64,000 nucleotides of DNA from a virus. Position 1 is the stretch's first letter, and every line of letters starts with the position of its first letter. Below, one piece after another: positions 8,579 through 18,645 of the stretch. The DNA is taken from IMG/VR virus record IMGVR_UViG_3300017991_000051, positions 105,253 to 169,252 of that record; one strand, 5' to 3'. The notes under the pieces are model-generated. The model worked only from the letters and a program-made list of their open reading frames with translations. It ran no database searches and had not been told where the DNA came from. The position numbers and the translations under genes were made by a program.

Positions 8579-11500
8579 TTACGGGCTTACCATTAACGTT
8601 CCCGTAGCGTTTGTATAAAGCAATCCCGATGCTCCGGCAGCACTAGGAAGCGGCAGTTGGAATATAACATTATGCACGGTAGCTGTCCCGTTTACAGTTA
8701 GACGGGTTGGTGCGTTCGTTGTTCCGACACCAGTATTCCCCTGCGCCTGTGACGCTGACTCGTCCCAGTTCAAGGCGATGTGGCCAAAGCCGCTCCCCGT
8801 GTTTGTACCGGGAGCCATGTGAATGTGTGCCCCTGCTGTGTAAACTGTAGCCGTCGGGCAAGCATCTGCGGCCTCGAACACGAAGTTGCTTTGAACCTCA
8901 TCGTGATACCCGTCGGTGGCGATCACACGGAAGGCGTTCGGCATATTGTTCCTGTGGCCGTGAAGCGACATAGTAACGCCGAGGTTCTGACTCTCCTTGC
9001 CGCCATAGAGTATGAGGCTGTTCTGCGAGTTATTTCCGTCCGGTCGAATGCCATAGCCCTTTAGGTATATCGACCCAACAAGCAACGACTGGTATATCCA
9101 CGCATCACCATCCTTATCACAATTCATCCTAGTCGAACCAGAACCCGTCGTAACCTTCAATAAAACCTCGTTCACCGCTGGGTCCGCATTGTGGATATGC
9201 AGCATACAACTCGGATTATTGGTTCCGATACCCACCCAGTTCGTCGGTGATGTGCCGTACGCGTTCGTATAGTACAGATGTCCTAATGAGTTCTGCCCCC
9301 ACGTCGAGTTAGCTGAAAGATACCGTAGATTCACACACTCGAGGTCGTTTGTCGGGTCGGCCGTCAAAAGATGGTTGTCGTTCGTCCACACCATGAACTC
9401 ATCGAACCACACCGACTCATAGCGGAAGTTGGCGGTGTTGGTTCCGTGCGCCGTATAATCAGCGTTGTGGTTGTCCGACAGGACAAGCGCACCCACGAAA
9501 CCGCCGCCCTGAGATCTGCGGCCACCCATGATCTGATAAGAAGCGTCAACGTCATTCCCCTGACCGCCGATGATCGTGGCATAGTCTGAGTTTGCCGCCA
9601 TGTCATTATCATCTCCACCACCAATGACAGAGTCAGTGCAGCCGTTACCCACGCTGTGGTTACGACCGCCGCCTATCACGAGGTAGTCGGCTGTTGAGCC
9701 GATCTGGATAGACTGACCTGAGCCGATGAAGTTGTAGTCGGAGTTGATACCGCTCGACCAGCTTCGTCCGTGGTAGTTGTTGTCACTACCGTCAGCCGAT
9801 CCGTACCGTCCACTGATCCGGCAGAACTTCACCTTTGAGGTCGTTTCGTTTCTGTAACCACGAATCCATGACCACTTGGAAGCGTTGACGACGTTGGAAT
9901 GCCCGAAGACATCACACTCTTCCGCTGCGTTGCTAACAGCATTACTCTGACCACCTATCCGAGAGAAAATAACATCAGAAGCTACCGAGTGACCGCGCCC
10001 CAAGATCATGTTATTGGTTGCCGAGTTACCAGCATCGAGAACCTCTTGAAGTGTCCCAGCGCCACCGCCGCCGCCAGCAACCGCCATCGACTGGGTTACG
10101 GTGCCGTCCGCGGAGACATACAGAAGGTTTGTAGCGAGGTCACTTATCTTAGCCCCGCTCTCAAACACGAGCGAGTTGGACGCTATGTTGTATAGCGTAT
10201 TTGACATGAAGTTGAAACCTGATGCAGCTGTAATCTGGAGCATAGTTGTGCCGTCGTACATGAACTTCCAGTAGCCACCACTCGCGGCAGTCTTCTCGAT
10301 ACCGGTGTCACCGTGCGTGATTGTCGTACCAGCAACGCCGTCAAACCAGAGCTGACTCCCAGCCTGCATTGTGCCGTCACCTTTCCACGCCAAGCCCCGG
10401 AAGCCACCGCCGTATGAATGGTAGTAGAGGCCGCCGTTCCAGACGTTCATGGCCAGCGTCACGGTAATGCCGCTCCAATCAATAGCCGGCACACTTGCAC
10501 TTCCGACATACAGATCGCCACCCCGGACGCGAAGGTCCCCTTGGTTGGTCGAGATACTGCTCAATCCGCCTGCTACGGTAAACGGCGCCGTAAGCGTAAC
10601 ATTCGGCTGAAGGTTCGTGATGCCGCCGCCCCCGCCTGAGATCATGCTGTTTGTGTTCGCCCCGTCCGCCGACACGTAGAAGATATCCGTCCCCCTCGAG
10701 AAAATGCGAGAGTTATCGTCACACACCAGCATCAGGTTAGTCGACACGTTTGTAATACCGTAGCTCGACATATTGATGTTCGTCACCGCGACCTCTACAC
10801 CTACCAACGGGTTCGTGCTCACGCCGTTAGAGGACGTGTAGTAGATCTGCGTACCATCCACGGACAGCCGCGAACCGTCTACGAATTCAATCGATTCCGT
10901 GGCCACGTTCGTGATGCTGTACCCGCCAGCGTTAATATTCGTACTGGCAGGACGGTTGGCCCAGTAGTCGAAATAGGTCTTTTCCGTGATACTCCGCGTA
11001 TACAGCCGGAGGTCCCCAGACACCCTGTCCTGATAGACGATGTAAAGCACGTCGTCAATCAGTACCGAATCAAACTCGTTGTCGCAGTCGAGAGGGAGTC
11101 GCACGTACGTCATGGCGCTCACCTTGTAATCGCCACCCGCGAGTCGCGGCATCGTAAGCAGCACGAGGTCGGTGTCGGACACGGTGCCGGCACCGGTCCC
11201 GTCGTTCGGCTGGTAGAGAACGAGGACGTCGCCGTTAGTACGTACGTTTACGGAGATCGTAGCAGAGTCGGAAGGATCGGAGTCCTTGGGGCCCTTATAG
11301 GGGCTGGGAGCGAGCCCAGCGTCGTTCTGAGCGATCATGAACGACTCCCATGCCGTGTTCGTACCCTCACCAGGATACTGGAAGGCGAAGCCGAGGTTAG
11401 CGTTATCGGCCGTAATACCGTTACGGAACCAGAAGCCCTCGAAGACCGCGACCATCTGGTCGTTGTTAGTGTTACGCCCCAGCCTGACGGCGCTGAAGCC

Positions 11501-12502
11501 GAACGGGGCCTGATACGGCGAAACGCCGTTGTAGACGATCACGTTAGTAGTCGCCGGCCGCCCTCCGCTGACAGGCTGTTTCTCGTACATGATGCCGGTA
11601 TTCCGCTTCTGATAGGCGACGTGGATGTTACTGTTCTCATCGATCAGCATATCGATCGCATGCGAGTCACGACCGTCGTTCTCGCCATACACTTCAGGGG
11701 TCCCCCACGCGCCGCCGGAGCGCACATTGCGCCTGTTGTAGGTGGCTCCGCTGTTGTATCCGTTATCCTCACCCACGTGGTATAGAACGAACACGTCATC
11801 GTTGGTCTGCACCTGAATGATCTGCGGCCGTGTACCGTGCCGGGGGTTCCCGTCATCCACCTGCTCTTTCGCCAGCCACGCACCACTCTTCCGCGTATAC
11901 TGAATAGAGGTATCGCCCTTAACACCATCGAGGTTCCACGCGATGTGGGGCTGATTGTTGGTATCGATATCGATGTCGACGGTCTTCCCCTTGTAATCAT
12001 ATGCCTTCGTCTGCCCAGTATCCTCGAGGCTCCACGAGGATAGGTTGTAGACGCCGTACCGGATCGTACTCGCGTCGGAGTAGGCAAGCACGAGCCAGCC
12101 GTTGGTGTCGACAGCAACCGCCGGGGAGTAACCGGCATCGCCCACAGGCGTATCATTCGTCACGTAGACTGTCTCGAGCCCGATGTCGCGATCGTTGATA
12201 ACGCCGGAGAAGTCCTTCAGCTCAACGGAGTAGCGATTGCTGGCAGCAACCCACACGGGATCCGTCTCGAGTCCAGGAAGGCCGGCGATCGTCACGTAAT
12301 CGACCTTGGCAGTGGACCACACGGGATCCACCTCGACGCTGATACCGCCCCCGCCAGCGCCCGCGGTGTCGATCGGTCGCCCATTAACGTAGATGAAGCC
12401 GCCGCCGGTGGAAGGCTGCATTGTCGCAGACACAGCGCCTGCGAGCGCGAACAGGATCAAACTACCGACAATCAGCGGCAGTGCTTTGAATGGCCGTATC
12501 AT
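8579..12502 (-). CDS. Giant exported fibre-like protein with YadA-head-like repeats
   Basis: 1307 residues. A signal peptide (IVGSLILFALAGAVSA) is followed by a Gly-rich linker. Residues about 100-470 form repeated WD/BNR-like strands (for example HIAWNLDG, IHVAYQKRN, VLVLYQPND), as in sialidase-type beta-propellers. Then come several copies of a Thr-Asn-rich module containing FVDGSRLSVDG, DNSRIFSRG or ESGAKISD before YYTSSNG, FYVSADG or YVSADG. Around 860-1000 lie short Gly-rich repeats (VIGGGRNHSVGNG, SVIGGGDDND, TIIGGQGND) typical of trimeric adhesin heads. The C-terminus is a fibre-like beta domain. It is probably a receptor-binding or host-surface protein. A signal peptide on a phage fibre is unusual. 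Confidence 0.65.
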   Translation of the reverse strand: MIRPFKALPLIVGSLILFALAGAVSATMQPSTGGGFIYVNGRPIDTAGAGGGGISVEVDPVWSTAKVDYVTIAGLPGLETDPVWVAASNRYSVELKDFSGVINDRDIGLETVYVTNDTPVGDAGYSPAVAVDTNGWLVLAYSDASTIRYGVYNLSSWSLEDTGQTKAYDYKGKTVDIDIDTNNQPHIAWNLDGVKGDTSIQYTRKSGAWLAKEQVDDGNPRHGTRPQIIQVQTNDDVFVLYHVGEDNGYNSGATYNRRNVRSGGAWGTPEVYGENDGRDSHAIDMLIDENSNIHVAYQKRNTGIMYEKQPVSGGRPATTNVIVYNGVSPYQAPFGFSAVRLGRNTNNDQMVAVFEGFWFRNGITADNANLGFAFQYPGEGTNTAWESFMIAQNDAGLAPSPYKGPKDSDPSDSATISVNVRTNGDVLVLYQPNDGTGAGTVSDTDLVLLTMPRLAGGDYKVSAMTYVRLPLDCDNEFDSVLIDDVLYIVYQDRVSGDLRLYTRSITEKTYFDYWANRPASTNINAGGYSITNVATESIEFVDGSRLSVDGTQIYYTSSNGVSTNPLVGVEVAVTNINMSSYGITNVSTNLMLVCDDNSRIFSRGTDIFYVSADGANTNSMISGGGGGITNLQPNVTLTAPFTVAGGLSSISTNQGDLRVRGGDLYVGSASVPAIDWSGITVTLAMNVWNGGLYYHSYGGGFRGLAWKGDGTMQAGSQLWFDGVAGTTITHGDTGIEKTAASGGYWKFMYDGTTMLQITAASGFNFMSNTLYNIASNSLVFESGAKISDLATNLLYVSADGTVTQSMAVAGGGGGAGTLQEVLDAGNSATNNMILGRGHSVASDVIFSRIGGQSNAVSNAAEECDVFGHSNVVNASKWSWIRGYRNETTSKVKFCRISGRYGSADGSDNNYHGRSWSSGINSDYNFIGSGQSIQIGSTADYLVIGGGRNHSVGNGCTDSVIGGGDDNDMAANSDYATIIGGQGNDVDASYQIMGGRRSQGGGFVGALVLSDNHNADYTAHGTNTANFRYESVWFDEFMVWTNDNHLLTADPTNDLECVNLRYLSANSTWGQNSLGHLYYTNAYGTSPTNWVGIGTNNPSCMLHIHNADPAVNEVLLKVTTGSGSTRMNCDKDGDAWIYQSLLVGSIYLKGYGIRPDGNNSQNSLILYGGKESQNLGVTMSLHGHRNNMPNAFRVIATDGYHDEVQSNFVFEAADACPTATVYTAGAHIHMAPGTNTGSGFGHIALNWDESASQAQGNTGVGTTNAPTRLTVNGTATVHNVIFQLPLPSAAGASGLLYTNATGTLMVSP

Positions 12503-12517
12503 GGTCTTGCTCCGTAG

Positions 12518-15500
12518 CTACTTAACTTTTTCAACGATCAGCGACAGATCAGTAAACTCCAACTGTCGTGCGCCGGCAAACGTATTGTATAATCGAATGT
12601 CAAGAACGTCACCATCTGCTAGGTCAACAATGCGTTGCCCAGAAATGCACTGAGCCTCACCGGTATCAATAAACTGTCGCCCACCTATACGTCCGAGCTT
12701 CACACCGTCCTTATACGCATACACCTCGATGACGGTGGTCGCATCCGTATCCAAGCTGCCCGACAGTGTCAACCTGTTCTGACCGGCGCTCGTAGCGCTC
12801 ACAGTGATATTCGACGTGCTGACAGTATACCCGTCGGAGAAGCCCGCTGACAAGTTCGTTATGATGATCGTAGACGTCGCCCCAACGTTCTGCGTGCTCA
12901 CGTACGTCGTACCCAGCTCACATATGTCGAAGACGTTGGTCAGCGTCTGGTAATTGACCGCCTGCTTGCCGCTCGACGCGTCCTCAACCTCCGTGGGGGA
13001 CCCGACCAAGTAGAAGCCGTTGGTCATTCTCACGAGGAACTCTGAATCCTGCACCGATGTCATGAAGTTCCCGCCGTCGCCGTTCCAGTAGAAACCACGG
13101 TCGTGCTTGTTCAGAACCTCAACGCCCCTGCCGCCGACGAACACGTTATCCCCGCGGTTGGTAAGTCCACGGCCAACCATGAACGACTCGGTACCGTTGT
13201 CGTAGATACGACTTCCGAACGCCGCGCTCCTGTCCGCCGTTCCGGTCATAGTAATGGTATTTCCGCTCGCGAACGAGTCGGTGGCCTGCATTGAAATGGT
13301 ATCACCACCGGCAGCACTGTTGTCACCACCGCTCGTGAACGTGACGAAGCGACCCCATATAACGTTCCGGCTGGAATCAACGCTCTGATTGGACCCAACC
13401 ACAAGCCCCTGATTCGCACCGCTGTTCGCCGTGAGGGTGTTCCCAGCCATCACCATCGCAAAGGCGCTCGCGTGTATGGAGCCGCCAGCCGACCGCAGCA
13501 GGATTACGCTGTTGGAGCTGGCGATATTGCCGCCGTCTAAGCACGATTGCAGGTTGCTGACCGACCCACCAGCGCTGGTAAGGAATCCTGCGTCGTTGTT
13601 GTAGGTCGACAGGTTGGTGGATGTCCCAGCCGTACCGACCACGATATACGCATTGGTCTCGCCGTTTGTCGCAACCATGCTGATATTCGTACCATCGGAC
13701 GTGATCCTCGAGCCGTCCGTGAACTCCAAGGACGAGGGCGCGATGTTGATGATGCTCTTGCCCTTCACATCGATCACGTCGTTGCTCCACGAGAGCATGA
13801 CCGTCGAGCCATCAGTATCACGCAACTCACGGTCCTCCCAGTCGATAGCAATCGCCGGCGTGGAGTCAGACAGATGACGGCTATCCCACTCAATCGATTC
13901 ATTGAAGCTGTCATCGTACGCGGTGGTGAGGTTCCAATCCATGACGATCGATGGGCCCGATACTTGGTAGAGGTACCGGTTGTTCCAGTCGAAAGAGGCA
14001 ACGCCATTGGCGTCGAAGCTCTGCTGCTCATCCCAGTCCGTCACGATCGTCGTACCGTCCGCATCGTAACACTCGCGGTTCTGCCAATCGAGTGCGTCGT
14101 TGCCCGCTGTATCGTAGGCCACCTGCGTATCCCAATCCAGCACGATGGAGGTGCCGTCCGCATCCATTGCCTGCCGGTTCTGGTAATCGATTGCCGCATT
14201 CTCCGAGCTGTCAATAAGCTCACGCACTTCCCACCAGATCGAAGTATTGCCGGACGTATCGTAAGCGGCCGCATTGAACCAATCTACAATCTCGACCCCG
14301 ACGCTGTCATACAGCTTCATCGCCTTCGGGTCCATCCGGTTGGTCAGGTTCAGCCCCTCGATGTAATAGGAGCCCTCTCCCACGTACACGTGCCGGAAGG
14401 GCCTGTCAACGGATCCCGCATCCAGCGTGTTGCTGGTTGCAGGTAGCAGATGTTTGTTGAGCTGTACGGCGCTGTTCGAATACGAGAACACCTTAGTTAA
14501 ACCATCCTCGGCGTAGAACGTACGCTCATCCCATTCGAAACAGTTGAAGCCGCCTGCGTCATATGCCGTCCTGTTCGGCCAATCGATGGCCAAGTTGCCG
14601 GACGCATCGTTCAGGTAGCCATCATCCCACTCAACCATCTCGTTCGTGTAGCCGTCGAAGAGACCCATATTCTCGTAGTCGATGGTGTAACCGCCGGAGT
14701 CCTTGAATGCGCGCCGGTTGATGACGTGAATGCTGTAGTCCTCATCATCGTCGTAGATGATTCCATTCTGCCAGTCGTAGGCCTTACCGACCGCGACCCC
14801 GAGACGGTAGAGTATCTTGTTTTCCCAGTCCAGTGACTGTTCGGTAACGACGGATGTGTAAAGCTTCCGGTTGGACGCATCCACGTTCAGCGGCGTATCG
14901 AGAACGAAGTTGGTGCCGCCGACGGAGATGCTGCCGTTAGTAAGCCGTAGATCTGTGAAGACCTGGAAGAGATTATTCGACCACGCGAAGATCTTGGTTG
15001 TGCCGTTTTCCGCGTAACCTTCCCGGCCGTCCCAATTCAGCGACGTATCTTGACCAGCGTCATTCAACGCCATGATATCCCAATCGAGGACAATGCTCCC
15101 GTTGTCATCCAGCAGGTTCTGCAAACCCCAGTCTATGATGGTGGTTGTCCCGTCCGTTTCGTACATCCTACGCAAGCCGTAATCGATGGACAGCGCAGGG
15201 GTAGTATCTGACAACTGCCTTTGTGACCAGTCCAAGGACACGTCCTGATCCCCGTCGTTCAGGACCATCGTAAGCCAGTCAAGCACGATGTCACCGCCAG
15301 CATCAAACGCGGTTCCAAGGTTCCAGTCCAACGTGGCGACGCCGCCCGCCGTATATAACGTCATCGCCTTCGGATCCATCCGGTTCGTCAGGTTCAGGCC
15401 TTCGATGTAATAGGAACCGGGCCCAACATACACGTGCTTCACTGGGTTATCGATGGAGCCGATGTTCACGACGTTACTGGCCCACGGGATCAGGTTGGAG

Positions 15501-16852
15501 TGCAGTGTGATCGACGTATCGTTCGTCCACGACAGCATCGGAGCCCCGTTGGTCCCGATCAGCGTCTTGTTCGGTAGATCCAGCCCCTCGACGTACAGCA
15601 CGCGATAAATAGAGTTGGAGTCCGCATAAGTAACCTGCAGGTCCGGGTCCACGCGTCGCGGGTTGTACATGGAATACCCGACATCCATGGTACAGCTTGC
15701 TTGGAAGCCGGTGATGACACCCGTTATCTCACAATCCCTTATCACGAGATCGCTGTTAATATTCTCCGGGATGGCGAGGCCTAAGATATGGCCGTTCAGC
15801 GTGCACTCGATCAACGTCAGGGACCCGTTATCAGATAGTGAGAAACAGTCAGTCGCTCCGTTGATCGTCATGTACGCAAAGGTGTTCGTATAGTTGATTG
15901 TCAACTCGGCCGGCGCCGGGAGGTTGACAGTTGTCGCATCCCGACCGGCGCCTACGACGGTCACGTCAGCACCGATGGAAGGCGTAAGTGTTCCGTATAT
16001 GCCAGGCCCGACGGCCACAATATCGTTGGCTACAGCCGCGTTCAGAGCGCTGGTGAGGTTAGTTCCATACCCAGCCTTGAAGTCGCCAGTATGGGCATAG
16101 ATCTTGATGCCGTGAGCGTTGTTGGTGATGAGAGACATAATGCTCTCGCCGCCGAGAAAGAGGTTGTTGAAGTAACCGGCGTTGAACGGCCGGTCACGGC
16201 GCCCGACGCTGAGCGTATTGCTCGTAGCGGGGAAGAAGTTCATCCCCGTCAGGAAGACACCGGACGTCGATATCGTCATGTACTCCGAAACGTTCGCATT
16301 GAACAGGCGTATCTCGCTGTCGACATTCGTACTCGTACCCAAGTACAGGTCGCCGTGGTCCGTATGATCAGCAGAGTACAGGAATATATATGCTCCCGCG
16401 TTCTGTGCCGCACCCACCGGCGGAAACTTGAGATCGAGGCGGCCACCCACCGGACCCCATATGACGCTGTCCGCGTCCGTGAAGTACAGTTCATTAACGT
16501 TGGTGATGCCCTGTGAGTTAATGTCAACGGGCGCAAGTGCCGGATAGAAAGCCCACTGGGCAACAGCGTTCGTCAAACCGTTGGTAACGGACTGCCAGTT
16601 GGCAGCGTCGGTCGGGTTCACCGGATCGCCAAGGTTGAGGATCCGGAAGTTGGCCATATTCACGTTCTGGATCGCCGGCTTCGTCGACCATTCGGTGGCC
16701 ACGCCGCCGGCCTTGACCTTGTTGAAGTTCCGATTGAGTTTGTTCCGAACCTGCGTCATCGTATCATTCGGACGGATCGGTTCGAAATTGACCGCCCATA
16801 CGGCGGTGGCCAACAGGGCGGCAATGGCAGCAACACTGATAAACTTCTTCAT
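12518..16852 (-). CDS. Giant exported fibre-like protein with DW repeats
   Basis: 1444 residues with signal peptide MKKFISVAAIAALLATAVWA. After it comes a phage-fibre-like segment (PNDTMTQVRNKLNRNFNKV, then LNLGDPVNPTDAANWQ). Residues about 280-400 look like a parallel beta-helix. Most of the rest is a solenoid of roughly twenty 18-20-residue repeats of the form x-DW-x-x-R-x-L-x-D-x-x-G-x-x-x-L. A module containing YYIEGLNLTNRMDPKAM occurs twice, dividing the solenoid into two arms. It ends in a variable head containing Gly/Asn-rich repeats and a small beta domain sharing TDGSRITSDGT with its neighbour. Likely a long surface or tail fibre; the function is inferred from repeats. Confidence 0.65.
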   Translation of the reverse strand: MKKFISVAAIAALLATAVWAVNFEPIRPNDTMTQVRNKLNRNFNKVKAGGVATEWSTKPAIQNVNMANFRILNLGDPVNPTDAANWQSVTNGLTNAVAQWAFYPALAPVDINSQGITNVNELYFTDADSVIWGPVGGRLDLKFPPVGAAQNAGAYIFLYSADHTDHGDLYLGTSTNVDSEIRLFNANVSEYMTISTSGVFLTGMNFFPATSNTLSVGRRDRPFNAGYFNNLFLGGESIMSLITNNAHGIKIYAHTGDFKAGYGTNLTSALNAAVANDIVAVGPGIYGTLTPSIGADVTVVGAGRDATTVNLPAPAELTINYTNTFAYMTINGATDCFSLSDNGSLTLIECTLNGHILGLAIPENINSDLVIRDCEITGVITGFQASCTMDVGYSMYNPRRVDPDLQVTYADSNSIYRVLYVEGLDLPNKTLIGTNGAPMLSWTNDTSITLHSNLIPWASNVVNIGSIDNPVKHVYVGPGSYYIEGLNLTNRMDPKAMTLYTAGGVATLDWNLGTAFDAGGDIVLDWLTMVLNDGDQDVSLDWSQRQLSDTTPALSIDYGLRRMYETDGTTTIIDWGLQNLLDDNGSIVLDWDIMALNDAGQDTSLNWDGREGYAENGTTKIFAWSNNLFQVFTDLRLTNGSISVGGTNFVLDTPLNVDASNRKLYTSVVTEQSLDWENKILYRLGVAVGKAYDWQNGIIYDDDEDYSIHVINRRAFKDSGGYTIDYENMGLFDGYTNEMVEWDDGYLNDASGNLAIDWPNRTAYDAGGFNCFEWDERTFYAEDGLTKVFSYSNSAVQLNKHLLPATSNTLDAGSVDRPFRHVYVGEGSYYIEGLNLTNRMDPKAMKLYDSVGVEIVDWFNAAAYDTSGNTSIWWEVRELIDSSENAAIDYQNRQAMDADGTSIVLDWDTQVAYDTAGNDALDWQNRECYDADGTTIVTDWDEQQSFDANGVASFDWNNRYLYQVSGPSIVMDWNLTTAYDDSFNESIEWDSRHLSDSTPAIAIDWEDRELRDTDGSTVMLSWSNDVIDVKGKSIINIAPSSLEFTDGSRITSDGTNISMVATNGETNAYIVVGTAGTSTNLSTYNNDAGFLTSAGGSVSNLQSCLDGGNIASSNSVILLRSAGGSIHASAFAMVMAGNTLTANSGANQGLVVGSNQSVDSSRNVIWGRFVTFTSGGDNSAAGGDTISMQATDSFASGNTITMTGTADRSAAFGSRIYDNGTESFMVGRGLTNRGDNVFVGGRGVEVLNKHDRGFYWNGDGGNFMTSVQDSEFLVRMTNGFYLVGSPTEVEDASSGKQAVNYQTLTNVFDICELGTTYVSTQNVGATSTIIITNLSAGFSDGYTVSTSNITVSATSAGQNRLTLSGSLDTDATTVIEVYAYKDGVKLGRIGGRQFIDTGEAQCISGQRIVDLADGDVLDIRLYNTFAGARQLEFTDLSLIVEKVK

Positions 16853-16864
16853 TCCTATCTCCCC

Positions 16865-17680
16865 CTAGCTGGAGCTTGATTCATGATCTTCAGGTCTCTC
16901 TAAACTGTACACTATATCCGTTGTAGGAGCAAGCCTCAGTTCCACGGGATCGAAGATGAACGGGATGTCCCGGAAGTTGATTTCCTTCACCCGCTGCACG
17001 ATGTACCGCTGATCCGAATCATACTTGATCCACACGTCCCCCGTGTCCAGCCAAGGACAGTTCAAGGCCCTCACAGGCCGCACACGGTCCTCGATGACCC
17101 CCTGACCCTCCGGCTGCGTCGTCGTCCGCCTGTTGACCCCCTGCGTGCTGTCAGCGACCCAGTAAACGAGGGGATCGAAGTAGCCGGCGACGAAGCCGGT
17201 GCCGAAGCAGTCCGGGCAGTGCGCGTTCTTCACCTCGCCGGTATCGTAGTCGAGGCAGGTGGGACATTGTGTACCCCACCGCTTCCTCTTATAGAGGTAG
17301 CCGCACATACCGGCGTACTTCTGAAGCCGGAGGGTCTCCTTCCGGATGATCTCACGGTAGATGGGTAGGTCATGGTCCGACAAGTTGCCGACCATCTGCT
17401 TGTCCTCCGAATCGTAATTCACGCCATCGGCGGTCATACGTATCCGGTAGTACAGCCGCGGTGCCTTCCCGTACAGACGCCAGTTGGGGTCCTCAGCGAT
17501 GTACTGGTCGGTTACCGTCGTAACGGTCTCCCAGGCACCGGCTGTGGTGCGGGAGACCATTACGCGGAAGGTGAGAGGACCTGTCGATCTGAACATGGGA
17601 TGGAGATCCCATGCCAACAGCGCGCCGCCACGCATGCGGTAGTATACTTCAAACCTATTGAATACAGGAATGTCTGCCAT
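16865..17680 (-). CDS. Virion protein with zinc-binding Cys knuckles, head-tail joining candidate
   Basis: 271 residues. The ATG at 17680 (MADIPVFNRF) has GGGCGGG upstream and is preferred over a GTG at 17707 that lacks one. The N-terminal 110 residues resemble an Ig/fibronectin-like beta domain. Four cysteines form CPTCLDYDTGEV...HCPDCFGTGF, a zinc ribbon near residues 140-165, of a type I associate with phage structural proteins. The rest is beta-rich. Its position between capsid genes and fibres supports a neck, adaptor or baseplate role. Confidence 0.5.
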   Translation of the reverse strand: MADIPVFNRFEVYYRMRGGALLAWDLHPMFRSTGPLTFRVMVSRTTAGAWETVTTVTDQYIAEDPNWRLYGKAPRLYYRIRMTADGVNYDSEDKQMVGNLSDHDLPIYREIIRKETLRLQKYAGMCGYLYKRKRWGTQCPTCLDYDTGEVKNAHCPDCFGTGFVAGYFDPLVYWVADSTQGVNRRTTTQPEGQGVIEDRVRPVRALNCPWLDTGDVWIKYDSDQRYIVQRVKEINFRDIPFIFDPVELRLAPTTDIVYSLERPEDHESSSS

Positions 17681-17724
17681 CGTACCCGCCCGTAAATTGT
17701 GTAGCACGCTACACGGTTCGTCGC

Positions 17725-18621
17725 TTACCAGCGCGTCGAGTACGTGTAGCCGGAGCCCATTGTACCAAAACCGCCCTCGATGTTCATCTCGATTTTGCGC
17801 TCCTTCACGAACTGGCGCCAGTCGGCCAGCAACTGATTCGCCAGCTCAACGTATATCTTCGCCTTGTCCCTGTCACTGACCGTTACTCCGCCCGCCACGT
17901 AGTTCAGGTGATCCCGGGCGTACCCGCGCGCCGCGATCTCCATGAGGTAGCCGGCGGTTGCCCGCAGCCAGTGAAAACGCCATGGGAATGTTCTCGGCGA
18001 GTACGTCGTCTTCGGTTGGTACTTCTCATTGAACTCGTCAATAGGAAGCCGCATACACGCCACGATCTGAGAGTCGTTGAATTCGAAATCGTCCAGCAGG
18101 AAGTTCTGCTCTGGGCACGAATCGCGCAGGATGAGCCGCACCTCCGGAATCGTGATCGGGCCCGTGGAGGTCACGTTGAGCGACGGGTTGAACACTGCCC
18201 AGTACGGCGTATTCCATATCAGATCATCAGCTGCGTTGAATACCTGTACCTGCGCAACGAAGATGCCGGCGAAACGGGTCTGCGTCGGCGTCAGCTTGGC
18301 TAGAACGATACCCTGCGCCGCGTCGGTAATCTCGCAGGTAACGTTGAAGATGGGGAGGGAGCTGACCTCGCGGTCCTTGATAATGAACTTGACCGTAAAG
18401 GAGCCGGTGGAAAGATCCACAGCGGCTCCATTACGATCCATCACGTAGAGCTTGAAATTGGTCTTCTGACATTGGTATGTCTGAACAACGGGCCGATCGC
18501 CGAAACACTTGCTCCGGCCCATGTCGACGGTTTCGTGCGCAAGGTCATCGGACCCGCGGTTACCCGCAAACTGATCCTGGCTCCCTGTTGGGGATATCGA
18601 TCCCTGATCGCATGCCGTCAT
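17725..18621 (-). CDS. Virion protein with N-terminal beta domain, head-tail connector candidate
   Basis: 298 residues, start ATG 18621. Residues about 45-150 form an Ig-like beta sandwich of the type found in phage baseplate/appendage proteins (FKLYVMDRNGAAVDLSTGSF, then a WNTPYWAVFNPSL edge). The second half is helical (PEVRLILRDSCPEQNFLLDD, PIDEFNEKYQP, a helix ending in WRQFVKERKIEMN), like small head-tail connector proteins. The combined layout and location suggest a joining protein. No catalytic motif is visible. Confidence 0.5.
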   Translation of the reverse strand: MTACDQGSISPTGSQDQFAGNRGSDDLAHETVDMGRSKCFGDRPVVQTYQCQKTNFKLYVMDRNGAAVDLSTGSFTVKFIIKDREVSSLPIFNVTCEITDAAQGIVLAKLTPTQTRFAGIFVAQVQVFNAADDLIWNTPYWAVFNPSLNVTSTGPITIPEVRLILRDSCPEQNFLLDDFEFNDSQIVACMRLPIDEFNEKYQPKTTYSPRTFPWRFHWLRATAGYLMEIAARGYARDHLNYVAGGVTVSDRDKAKIYVELANQLLADWRQFVKERKIEMNIEGGFGTMGSGYTYSTRW

Positions 18622-18645
18622 GATTCATAACCCCGTGACACGACC

